Positions 1-9,987 of a stretch of 64,000 nt of DNA are shown here, in pieces. The position numbers were made by a program, and so were the translations under genes. How positions within the stretch are numbered: position 1 is the first letter of the stretch; each line of letters opens with the position of its first letter. The notes under the pieces are model-generated. The model did no database searches and was not told where the DNA came from. It was given only the letters and a program-made list of their open reading frames with translations. The DNA comes from Gryganskiella cystojenkinii (Eukaryota > Mortierellomycota > Mortierellomycetes > Mortierellales > Mortierellaceae): contig JAAAIG010000009.1 in assembly GCA_015852425.1 (NCBI GenBank), positions 68,788-132,787 on the forward strand. The letters are read 5' to 3'.

Positions 1-1
1 T

Positions 2-574
2 GTCACTGGTGTCCTCGCTGTCAAGAAGGCTTGGCCTTCGATCGCCCGTACTGTCTACAATAACCACCAGCGCTACTTGGAGACGTACTTGAAGCCCTAC
101 GCCGGATACTACTTCACCGGTGACGGTGCGAGCCGCGACAAGGATGGCTACATCTGGATCCGTGGCCGTGTCGATGATGTTATAAACGTCTCGGGACATC
201 GTCTCTCGACCGCCGAGATCGAGTCGGCTCTGATCATGCATCACTCTGTTGCCGAGACGGCTGTCATTGGTGCCGCAGATGATGTGACGGGTCAGTGCAT
301 TCATGCGTTCGTTTGCTTGAAGCCCGGTATCTCGAGCCACTCGAACGATTTGAGCAAGGAGTTGATCCTTCAGGTCCGCAAGGTTATTGGCCCCTTTGCC
401 GCACCCAAAAAGATTTACTTGGTCGAGGATCTTCCCAAGACTCGTTCCGGCAAGTTGATGCGTCGTATCTTGCGCAAGATCATCGCGGGTGAGTCGGACT
501 CGCTCGGTGACATCTCCACCTTGGCTGATCCCAGTGTTGTTGAGGTCCTGATTGCCAAGGTTGCCAACCCTTAG
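2..574 (+). CDS. acs: Acetyl-CoA synthetase, C-terminal part (5' truncated by window edge)
   Basis: The enzyme activates acetate to acetyl-CoA through acetyl-AMP and belongs to the ANL adenylate-forming superfamily. The frame is open from base 2, so only the last 190 residues are present. Visible family motifs are [20 protein letters not shown] (the A7/A8 hinge region that swings the C-terminal domain) and, near the end, [12 protein letters not shown], which carries the A10 lysine that contacts acetyl-AMP and is the regulatory acetylation site in homologues. The usual length is about 650-670 residues, so roughly 70 percent lies upstream of the window. Codon choice is strongly biased towards C-ending codons, as in highly expressed genes. 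An AT-rich stretch with overlapping AATAAA hexamers follows at about 645-663 and probably serves 3' end formation. Identification is secure. Confidence 0.96.
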   Translation, partial: VTGVLAVKKAWPSIARTVYNNHQRYLETYLKPYAGYYFTGDGASRDKDGYIWIRGRVDDVINVSGHRLSTAEIESALIMHHSVAETAVIGAADDVTGQCIHAFVCLKPGISSHSNDLSKELILQVRKVIGPFAAPKKIYLVEDLPKTRSGKLMRRILRKIIAGESDSLGDISTLADPSVVEVLIAKVANP

Positions 575-944
575 AGGAATCCTCTCCCCGGCTAAGGTGA
601 TAGGTTGAGCATGAGAATTTGCTTTTGTACTTTATTCAAATCAAACAAATAAATAAATAAAAAGAGATCCTTTTTCAGAATTGAAGATCATCGTCGGGAT
701 GTCTTTGGTGGAGACCAATAAGAGCCGAGGTTTCTTTCTTTTTTACAAAAAAAAAAAAAAAAAAAACTCCAAAAGTCACGTGGAGACTCAAGTCAAGTGT
801 CGAGTCTATGTGACTGCTTTGGAAAAATCTCTTCCTTTCTTGGGGTTTCCGAGACAGAAGTTAATATCACCCAACCTGCGCATTCATTCCTCAGAATCAC
901 CTCTCTTCTCTTTCCTCTCCATTCATAACCTATTTACACAAAAC
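575..944. other. Intergenic, acs 3' region and promoter of the next gene
   Basis: Contains the AATAAA-like cluster at 645-663 and an uninterrupted A tract at about 748-766. No convincing coding potential. CT-rich sequence at 895-925 resembles a fungal core promoter or leader just before the ATG at 945. Confidence 0.5.
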
Positions 945-1576
945 ATGTTCAGGTACCATCCTCATTGCCAGCTGATCAGTCCTTTTAAAAGAGATACCAA
1001 TTCTGTTGCTACAAAGTGATGCATTTCGTACTCAACCTCTTATGCGCTCCTATATTGATTTCACTCTCTTCAATAGCAAACTTGTCAACTTCTGGGTCAA
1101 CAAGGCCGTTACTGAGACTGTAAGTCAAAAGAACCCCACAGGACGACTTTCTTCTCCTTCTCATATTCGGAAAGAAACCAGAAGAAACAGCAGGAATAGG
1201 AAATCAACCTGGACATGGGGACAGAAAGCTTCTTCAATTATGCCGAGATTACTAACATCTCCTGGTTGACTCTTTTATACGAATTCATCAGCTCCTCAAC
1301 AGTCCAAAGTTCCACGAATTCGCCGCAAAGACCCACCACCATGTCTCTAACGTCTCAAAGAAGGGTAAGCAGGACAGACGTTATGTTTCTTAAAAGTGGA
1401 CTAGCTGTTCTGTTGGAGGGTCGGTGCACTTGGAAAGAACAAGTAGCTGACCCTCTGTTCTATCTTTTTTAGCCGCACCCATGATCTCTGAGAGCTCAAA
1501 CAGAGCCTCGATCTTTGCCAAAGCCTTCAAGGAGACGGTGATCAAGGAGTCTGAAAACCTCGCCAAGAAGAAGTAA
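945..1576 (+). CDS. Small four-exon hypothetical protein (95 aa)
   Basis: This gene is visible only after splicing. Proposed exons are 945-952, 1017-1119, 1292-1364 and 1473-1576. The first exon is only 8 nt (ATG TTC AG). Each intron has a GT start and AG end: GTACCA..AAAG, GTAAGT..ATCAG with a CTAAC branch motif at about 1250, and GTAAGC..TTTTTAG. The four pieces add to exactly 96 codons and end in TAA. The predicted protein is small, basic at the C-terminus (ends ENLAKKK) and has an amphipathic look, with a central stretch LLNSPKFHEFAAKTHHHV. I do not recognise the family and see no clear signal peptide or membrane helix. If the 8-nt exon is wrong, translation could begin at the in-frame ATG at 1042. 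The later exons are better supported than the first. Confidence 0.6.
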
Positions 1577-2256
1577 AGAATGTGAAAAAAACAGAAACAG
1601 GAACTGGATATTTATGTAGTAAGCCAGGTCAGGAATCCCTCACAGCAGCAGCAACAACCATTATCACCACCATCACCACTCATTTTTTTCGCATAATAAT
1701 ATAGAGTCATACCCAGAAAGCCTCTTGTGCGTTCGATGCTTGTTTGTTTTTTTATTCTTTTGGAGAAGTCGTTACTCGTTAGCGACCCGTTGATAAGTGG
1801 AACAGTTTACCCGAACGGAAAAAAACCTCCCCATTATTGTCGTTCTTGGGACTATTGAAGTCTGAGCTGGACATGGAGACAAAAAACAAGCACGAAAAGA
1901 GTAAGAAATGAATTATCGGCGTCCTATGAGGCACTTTTGTCAGTGCTTTTGTGCACCCGACTGCCCCGAGACTCATTAGGGCTAATGTCTCGGATCACAT
2001 TGTGGGGTCGAAATGGCCAACAAAGGGTCAAAGCAAACCACAGAGGGGGGAAAGATTTCGACCAACGGCATTGGGCGCCGTGCGGTCCAAACACAAAAAA
2101 TAAAAATGCGCGCTTTGAGCACTCGACCCGTTTCCCTCTCCATTCAAATAGTTTTTTTCAATCTTTTTCTCCTCTTCTTCGCATTTTCGCATTCCATTTC
2201 TCCATCTCTCCTCATCTTCACACCCCTAACTCTCTTATCTTTTCCCACTTTCAGCC
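1577..2256. other. Intergenic, promoter side of the transhydrogenase gene
   Basis: Nothing coding is supported. Features seen are a CAG/CAC-rich short tract at 1643-1682 and a dyad-like GTCGTTACTCGTTAGCGAC at 1768-1786 (see findings). A long pyrimidine-rich leader at 2125-2256 runs up to the ATG. Confidence 0.45.
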
Positions 2257-4270
2257 ATGTCTGCAGCCGTCCGAGTCGCACAGAACTCCCAGGCGTCAAT
2301 CAAGTCACTGATTTCGCTTATGAACAAGTCCTGTACCTGCCCTGCTCACTCTAACGCGCGTGCTATCCAGAACCAACAAAAACAAAATCAGCAACAACAC
2401 CACCACCATCACACCAAGGACTGCAGCCACAGCAAGAATGACGACTACGAGTACGCCTTTGAGATGGCCTCGTCCACCATGCGGTTTGGTGAAGGTGTCA
2501 CAAAGGAAGTCGGTCAGGACCTCGTCAACATGAAAGCCCAAAAGGTGCTTGTCATGACCGATTCAAACATTGCGAAATTACCCGTCATGAAAACCGTGAT
2601 CGATTCTCTGAAGGCCAATGGGGTTCCCTTTGTGGTCTATGACCGCGCCAGGGCCGAACCGACCGACAAGAGTTTTGAAGAGGCCATCGAGTTTACAAAG
2701 CAACACAAACCCGATGTCTTTGTTGCGGTTGGTGGTGGATCCGTCATGGATACCTGCAAAGCCGCGAATCTTTATTCGCATTATCCAGAAGCCGACCTGC
2801 TCGAGTTTGTGAATGCGCCGATTGGAAAGGGCAGTGTGATTCACAAGACCCTTTCGCCCTTGATCGCCAGTAAGTATTTTTTTTCCTTAAATTTTGTATT
2901 CTTTAGAGGGATGATGGCAAGAGACTGATCGTGGGAAAAATAAGTGTGCAAGACTGAATTTGACAACTTGCGCCCTTTCCTTTTTTGAACCTAACAACAC
3001 ATGCTGTGCTCACGCATGCACATTGTAACGAACACTCTTCTCTTCTTCTTTGGGCTATTCGTGCTAACGTGCTCTATGTCTACGCAAATGTAGTTCCCAC
3101 GACCGCCGGTACAGGATCCGAGACCACAGGAACAGCAATCTTTGATTATAAACCTCTGAACGTCAAAACCGGTATCGCGTCTCGCAAATTACGTCCGACA
3201 CTTGGCATCGTCGACCCCTTGAACACATTGACCATGCCCACACAAGTCAAGATTGCCTCGGGACTGGATGTGCTCTGCCACGCCCTGGAGTCTTACACTG
3301 CATTGCCATATCACGAACGGACCCCTCGTCCCAAGAACCCAGCCGAGAGACCTGCTTACCAAGGATCGAACCCCATCTCGGATATCTGGTCCCTCGAGGC
3401 CCTGCGATTGACAGTCAAGTATTTGAAACGATCTGCACAGGATCCTCTAGATTTAGAAGCGAACGCAGAGATGTGCCTTGCCGCCGCGGCAGCAGGAACA
3501 GGTTTTGGATCCGCAGGAGTTCATGTACGACAGACCGGAAACGATTAGTGATCTGCTCAATTTATGATACGACAAGGTTGCATATTAACCCTTGTCGATT
3601 ACTGTCTTCTCTCTGGTCTGCCATTAGCTTTGTCACGGAATGAGTTATCGTAAGTGGTGGACTCAACACAGGGGAAACACTATCGCTGTCCCGTGCAAAT
3701 GGAGTTTTAATGCTTTTGACGATTCCTCTTTTTCTTTCCCTTTTTACAGCTATCAGTGGACTGAACAAGAACTACAAGCATCCCGAGTACAATGTCGACC
3801 ACAACATTGTTCCTCACGGTAAGGCGAACAGAAACAGTGTATCGTCCTTGTTCGGGATCAAGTAGAAAAAAGAGAAAAATAGGGAGGCACACAATCTCAC
3901 TCGTGTTATGATCTTATCTCTCGATGCGCAATTAGGCATCTCGGTGGCAGTAACAGCACCCGCGGTCTTCCGCTACACTGGTGAGGCCTGTCCAGACCGT
4001 CATCTCAAGGCCGCCGAGATCTTTGGTGCGGACCTGTCCAAGATCCGAAAGGGCGAGAGTGCTGGGCCCCTTTTGGCGGATCAGCTGACCAAGTTCTTGC
4101 AGGACCTCGGCGTGCCGAATGGTATCGGCGCCTTGGGTTACACTAAGGACGATATTCCTGCGTTGGTCAAGGGAACACTGCCTCAACATCGCGTCACAAA
4201 ACTGGCACCATTGGCAACTGGAGCTGAGGCCCTGGAAAAAATCTTTGAGGATGCCATGAAGAACTACTAA
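2257..4270 (+). CDS. Hydroxyacid-oxoacid transhydrogenase, iron-containing ADH family (ADHFE1-like)
   Basis: The family couples oxidation of 4-hydroxybutyrate to reduction of 2-oxoglutarate, in mitochondria in animals. Five exons join in frame: 2257-2869, 3094-3524, 3628-3649 (22 nt), 3750-3818 and 3936-4270, giving 489 residues, a normal length. Family landmarks in order are the nucleotide-binding VAVGGGSVMDTCKAAN, the junction LIA-IPTTAGTGSETTG restored by splicing intron 1, SGLDVLCHALESY with a metal-ligand histidine, LCHGMSYPISG made across exons 3 and 4, and VPHGISVAVTAPAVF. The C-terminus is KGTLPQHRVTKLAP followed by a short tail. The N-terminal 60 residues hold a histidine/glutamine run (residues about 45-60) not typical of the family. 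The first 30 residues are basic and lack acids, compatible with mitochondrial import. The tiny 22-nt exon carries catalytic-site residues, so missplicing would destroy activity. Identification is firm. Confidence 0.93.
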
Positions 4271-4389
4271 AATACGAACACCGGAGTATTCGGTCCATGT
4301 CTAGTTCGATATAGAAATAGATTTGTCCATTTGAAAGAAGAAAATTGCTCAAGTTTGTTGCAATATGCATATATAATACCTTTTTTATG

Positions 4390-6860
4390 TTAAAAAGGGG
4401 CTGTGGGACTATCTACAATGGCGGTAGTGGTACCCGAGGTACTTTGTGTCTCGGCTGCTGAGGTGGAGGACGAGGTGTGCGCGATGGATTGTGTGGTACT
4501 GGATGATGTTGTATATGACGCTGTCGTCGTCGAATGATAGTGCTCTCCCTGAACGACACACGTGCTTGGCCTGGGGTGGGGCTCGACTGCGGTTGATGCA
4601 GAGGATGATGATGAAGTGGAGATCTTGAATGTCCTCGACGTTGTCGTTGCTGTTGCAGACGAAGAGTGATGCTGATGGTGGTCCTGTCTTTGTATGGATG
4701 ACTCTATGGAATGATTAGAGTTGGTTGAGACCAGATTCGCCGAGGCATCTGTGTCGGTAGTCATGGGAGAGGAGGCAACAGTCGCGGACTCTGTGTGTGT
4801 ACCGAGTACGACTGGAGCTCCAACAATGTCACCCACTTGATAGTCGGTCTCCTCGATAAGAACCTGTACATGAGGAGACTCATCCTTGGCTACAGATCCG
4901 ACCTTCATTTCGCTCTTGTCATCGTCGTGTTCTTCCTGGATCGACGCGGTCCTGGAGGAGTGTCCACTGCCACTACGGCTGTTGGAGTCACTCTCGAGCT
5001 TGGACGCCGATACTGTGGATGTCGTGTTGGCAATGGCGGTGTTCTCAACAGCAGAGCTTGTAGGCGTACTAGCGTCCTCTGTTGGGGCTTCGATGACCAC
5101 AAAGTCGTCATCCATGGGCTGGTTCAACACATCCTCAACGGTATTGCGCCTCAAACAGAAGCACCCCGTCAGATATGTGTACCAGTCCATTTTTTCCATC
5201 TTGGTTTTGATCTTTTGTCGCAGGTCGCTTGCCAAATGGTCTTCCATAGATCCTGAACAAGGCCTTGCGATCCATCAAGATTGGAGTCTCATGATGCCAA
5301 CACTCCCAGATGATGCCCAGAGCTGCCAATGCAAAGGAGCATCCAATCATGATGAATACCTTGCGATCGGGATGGTACGTCAGACTCTTGCCGATCAAAT
5401 TAAAGATGATGATCATCTCTCGATAGCCAACTTGAGTGAACATATCCACGCCGAACATGAACATGTAGGCGCCGCCCAAGGAGGTACAAAGAATGACAGC
5501 CACCCGTTCGTGGAGTGTCGCAAGCGCAGCACCAAGGAGGACCAAGACCACGAGGAGAACATATCGCCAGACCGAGGACAATTGTCGATCCGTGGCACCG
5601 ACGATCGCGACCGCGAGGGCAAAGCCTCCAAAGGCGCCCGCGAACGTGATCCCAAGATCCCAGAACCGGAAACAGATCACACCGCCGATCAAGGCACAGA
5701 GAAGCCAGACCCAGAAAGCGTAATGCGAGGGCTTGAACAAGAAATAAGTCAATTGCCAATTCAACCTGGTCATGATCAAGATTGGGATGATCGCTATGGT
5801 GGGAAGATGTAACCAAAAGGTACGATATTGAAATGGTTAAAGTTAATTTTTGACATTTTTCTGAGACATGTCATGATGATCACCTAAAAGGTCCTTGTTT
5901 TCATTTCGCTCCGTCATTTTTTCCTTTCCTCCTTCGAATCTTTTTTTTTTGTCTTCTTCAACTCGATACTACTACTACTATTATTATTATCCCCCCCCCC
6001 AATACCCATCTCAGCACTCTCTTCTTACCACAAGAGACAAATCCCATGAGAAACAGGGTCAATCTGATAAACTTGAATCCATAGAAGACCTGAACTAGTC
6101 CTAGGACGATGAAAAGAACACCCAAGACAACATTCTGGGTCCGGACCACGACCTTTTGACCGACATCCAAAATGACTGGTCCATCATCGTTAATGTCCCC
6201 ACCACCGCTCCCACCTCCAATGAGACCCGTGGTATCGTTGGCACCTGAGGAAGAGTTTGTCGAAGGTGCAGAGAGAGAGACAAAGGGCGGAAGAGGAAGA
6301 TCGTTAAGGAGTCTTTTCTCTACTGTTAGGGGTAATGGGTCTGTGGGTATTGGATCGGCAGACGCGACGTCAATGTTGACATATCTGAGGGGTGGTGCAG
6401 GTGTTCTTGTTGTTGTCAACGTTGATGAAGGAGCGATACCATTGGTGTTGTGATTGTTCTGGGTAATGGAGATCGGGCTCGCAATTGTCGTACGAGGCAG
6501 TGCGACCATCAGAACTAAGAAGATTGTCGCCCATCTCAAGAAAAATGGTCGGAAGGCGAACGATGTCTTTTTCTTCCCTCTCCTCCGTGCAAGATTGTCA
6601 GGGAATAAGCCCACGGTGTTGTTGGACCTGCATCCACAGCATGCAGGGCGCTCTCGTCGATACATTCTTGCGTGTGGCCCATGTCTTCTTCCTGAGTGCA
6701 AATGCGACAGAAATAATGACGTGGGCGAGGGATCCGTTTTGGTCTTTGCTAATGAAGGTGTTCGCTGTATGGATGACGTTCTTGTGATGGTGGTGGAATT
6801 GTTCGAAACAAAGGCTGGGAAGATTTTGGGTTGGTTTCTCGATGTTTCTGAAGGCTCCAT
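4390..6860 (-). CDS. Seven-helix TMEM198/TM7S3-like (DUF4203) membrane protein with Ser/Thr-rich tail; reading frame changes once
   Basis: Exon 1 (6860 or 6665 down to 6029) encodes a secretory hydrophobic start (WATIFLVLMVALPRTTIAS), a Ser/Thr/Asn-rich lumenal segment and helix 1-2. The intron 6028-5794 has GTAAGA..CATAG ends. Exon 2 starts at 5793 and continues FVSC-AIIPILIMTR through helices 2-7, the last being about 5359-5300 (VFIMIGCSFALAALGIIWE). Seven hydrophobic segments match the DUF4203 layout. The frame then stops at 5135. However, a second frame (from about 5270 to a stop at 4390) has a believable cytosolic tail: a basic amphipathic stretch, a CFC pair, an acidic patch, then a long Ser/Thr-rich region. 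Possible links are a single-base error, a 61-nt intron with a weak GTTGGC donor, or real frameshifting. The start codon is also uncertain: 6860 has the better context (A at -3, G at +4). I cannot assign a transported substrate. Confidence 0.62.
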
Positions 6861-7872
6861 TGCTAGACACTTGTGGTTTGAGAGAGGGACCGTTGGATTC
6901 TTGCTCACGGTTCTCCAGTCAATTAAATGTTCCTTTTCGATTGATATTGATGGGAGGGATGGAATAAAAGGTGGAGGAGGATCACGAATAATCAACTGCT
7001 TCGGTGAGGATGAATTGTGGAGAAAGACGCTAGTGAAGATAGATCGACGGTGCGTACTGAGGACAGGAAGAAAAGAAGTTATTTAACAGTAAAGGGGACG
7101 GAGGATCTAGTGCTGATATGATACTGCTGAGGTGATCAAGACCGTTGGTTCTTTGAAATAAACATGAGAATGGAAGAACAGGAAGGAAGGAAGAGAAGTG
7201 AAAAGGAGGGGCTAAGTAAAATAAGAAAGGCGAATCAACTGCATAACCAGTTTTTTTTGAATGGTACGATGCGGGGGGAGTGAGGGTTTTTGCTCTTCTC
7301 TATTTGTAGGCACAGCTCAAAGGCTCATATTTTCTTTTTTATCTTCAATTTCTTCAATTTTCTTCGAAGGGATATGGAAACCATGGAAGAGATTTCAGCC
7401 GATTGACATGTCTTTTGAATATGAAGCGGTCTTTTATTTTTTTGACCAACATTGTTCTTTGGGTTTCCTCTTTCTTCTTTGCTTTCCATCCACGATCCAG
7501 GCTGTATTAAAAGACCAAATATAAATAAAAAAACCCAAGCTGTTTCTTTCAACCAAGTGAACATCGTCTGCCCGTAAGGGTTAATTGAACTTTGAGGTTC
7601 AGGATTGCCCGACAAGGTCGGGGGCCAGAAAGGTTGCATAGAGGACGGAGCAGCATTAATACTGCTCCGAGCTCAAACGGTGCAACAGCCCCTATCCTTG
7701 GAACTTGAATTCGTGTATGCTGCACAGCGCATCGTAATTCGAGAGCTTCATTCTTTGCCAACTGAACATCTAACGGTCCGTTTTTTATTCTTCCCTTTGA
7801 TACATTTAGAGGATGCTGCAGCCTACATCATAACGCACCTCCCTGCATTTCCTCCACCACCTGATGTGATCT
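6861..7872. other. Intergenic between divergent/convergent neighbours
   Basis: About 1 kb between the start of the seven-helix gene and the stop of DcpS, both on the minus strand. Short open frames on both strands lack splice or codon support. GA-rich plus-strand sequence at 7160-7230 is the pyrimidine-rich leader/promoter of the minus-strand gene. I see no RNA gene. Confidence 0.45.
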
Positions 7873-9308
7873 CTACTCTTGATGGGCAGCGCCATTGGTG
7901 ACGAGGGCAAAGACAGGGTGGTTGACGCCGAGGGCGAAGCGAAGTGAGGCTCTGCTGTAGTAATCGGGAGTGATATTCTCAATGTTGTCAATAATCGTAT
8001 CCAACAAATGGGATTGACCGACAGCACTGCCCGCAACCTGCGCCGAGATGTGGGTGATGTGAACATGGAAGTGATCTAAGTAGAGACAAAAGGTGAGACG
8101 TAGAGCGTGAATGGGTGGAGAAGGTTCGTAAAAAAAATGAGCGTTAGCGCGTTCTGTCCACAGTTGCAGAAAATAAAATAGCGCGACCAGAGAACGCGAT
8201 CACAACAATGACTTACAGTAGCTGGGATGGTAGTGAACATACATTCGGACCTCATCCGCAGCTACCCCGGGAAAGCGCTCAGGGACCATGGCAAGGACCT
8301 TGTCACGAACGTTCTTGAGCATGGGGAGATGTTTCGTCGTCAAGTCTCGCAAAGATCGAATGTCATCCTTCTGAGAGATTGCCAGGAGATACAGCGAAGA
8401 GAGCGTCCGCCTGTCCCATTTGCTATTATGCATTCATATTTTTTTAAAATAAATAGTTGGTTATCAATCCCCATCAATGGCGTTGACCGATATGACGGTC
8501 GTCGCGGGACCTGATTGAGTGAAAGTCCTCTTTTCGCAGCCCATTTCTTGTCTTCCTTGTTACCTGTCAGGAATGATAATGAACCCGGTATCGGGGTCAT
8601 CGTCGCGGAGGAGGACATTCTCAGTCTCCTTGAGACCCTGGAGGATGTTGTAAACCCACTGGAGTCGACTCTTGGGTTGACTCTCAATCCAGGGCAGGAC
8701 CGAGTTCTTGTAGATCTCGGCTGTCTCTGTGATCATCTTGCGTTCCTGACGCGAGTACTTGGAAACGTGCTATTTGTTAATCATGTTGCCACCACCAGAA
8801 AACAATAACCGAGAATAGGGGAAGGACGGATTAATAAACAAGAGGAAAAAAAAAAGCAAGAAGGCTCTCTTTTTCGATCTGTTCGAACCAAGGGTATCAG
8901 CATCCTGGTTCTATCCTTCTATATATCTAGGGACCGGGGTTCCTTTGTTTTTAGGCTTACCGCTGCAGTCGCAGGGTAGATAACAGTCATTTTCAGGTCA
9001 GGGTCTTGAGCGTGACCACTGGAGAGGATCGCGTTCCACCAAAAGTAAATGTCGTTGTTGCCCGTGCTCAAAAGCTCGGCCATGCGGTGCGTGATGTCGC
9101 TGGTGGAAGACTGGGTCGCGAAATGAGTCTTCTCTATGAGGAGGATGGCATCCCCGCGGTCATTGTTGCTGTTGGTGACAGGCAGAGATTCTTCAGAGGA
9201 CGACGAATTCAATGTAGAAATAGGCAATGTGCCAAGGATGTTGATGGTCTTGAGGACAGGATCCTCATTCAATACGCGAGTGAAAACAAAGTTTGACAGA
9301 GAATGCAT
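7873..9308 (-). CDS. Scavenger m7GpppX diphosphatase (DcpS/Dcs1)
   Basis: DcpS hydrolyses the residual cap left after 3'-to-5' mRNA decay, and is a HIT-superfamily dimer found in cytoplasm and nucleus. Four exons on the minus strand join in frame: 9308-8961, 8769-8564, 8422-8217 and 8075-7873, giving 320 residues, close to the family's 337-350. Landmarks are SRLQWVYNIL, the IIPDSKWDRR join across exons 2/3, DDIRSLRDLTTKHLPML, and the HIT triad motif HFHVHITH at the start of exon 4, preceded by VHYHPSYY, the join of exons 3/4. All introns have GTAAGN/GTAAC donors and TAG acceptors. The N-terminal domain holds a Ser/Asp-rich insertion (residues about 33-50). The gene is divergent from the WD40 gene downstream, sharing a roughly 680 bp spacer. 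Confident call. Confidence 0.95.
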
Positions 9309-9987
9309 GTTTGTTGAGTGTTGTGGGTGTAGAGTGAATGTGGGTATGTGTCGGTGGGTATCTCAGCGTCGAAAAGTGAGTTGGAAGACCAAAAAAAAAA
9401 ATTCAGTATCAAAAAGGCCAGGAATTGCTTGGACTGTTTTCATCGTGGCAAAGCAAAGAGTAAGCCCCTTCATGCCTGTTGCACTCGACTTCGCCTTCTT
9501 TCGAAAGACGTCCTTCGCTCGGTCCCCCGTCCCACAACGAATGAAAAATAGCAAAGATGGAGCAGGGACTCTCAAGATAACCCTTCAAACTGTGGTGCTA
9601 GGGGTCCACAATATGTCCAATGGAGGCTTCTCGAAACAAGAGCCCCTTTTTGAATCAAGTGGATCATCGCCTCGGTATCGAGCCAGAACCCAGAAGTGGT
9701 CACAAGCCACTTTTTTTTCTTTTTTTTGGCGTGTGTTTTTTGTTGTTTTTATTGTTCATTTCCCCATCCGACCTCATTTATCTTTAACTCATCCTCAACG
9801 ACGATCATTTTCTTTTCATTACCTCGGCACCGCACTGAACCATTACACAAGAGAGCATAACGACTTGGGTCCATTCGCTTTCAGTTGAGGACAATTTTTT
9901 ATTTTTTTATATTTTTACTTTATTTTTTTGGTGGCAAAGCTGTTCACCTGAGCAGAATTGAACCGAGCTAGTGTCCACAACAGAGGA
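9309..9987. promoter_or_regulatory. Shared spacer between divergent DcpS and WD40 genes
   Basis: The spacer separates two outward-facing genes and must contain both promoters. It has T-rich tracts at 9710-9750 and 9895-9932 ahead of the plus-strand start. No specific factor site is assigned. Confidence 0.4.

Noticed and set aside
4886..5812. 308-codon plus-strand frame opposite the seven-helix gene
   Set aside because: The minus strand carries clear transmembrane segments here; the plus-strand protein is charged low-complexity without motifs.
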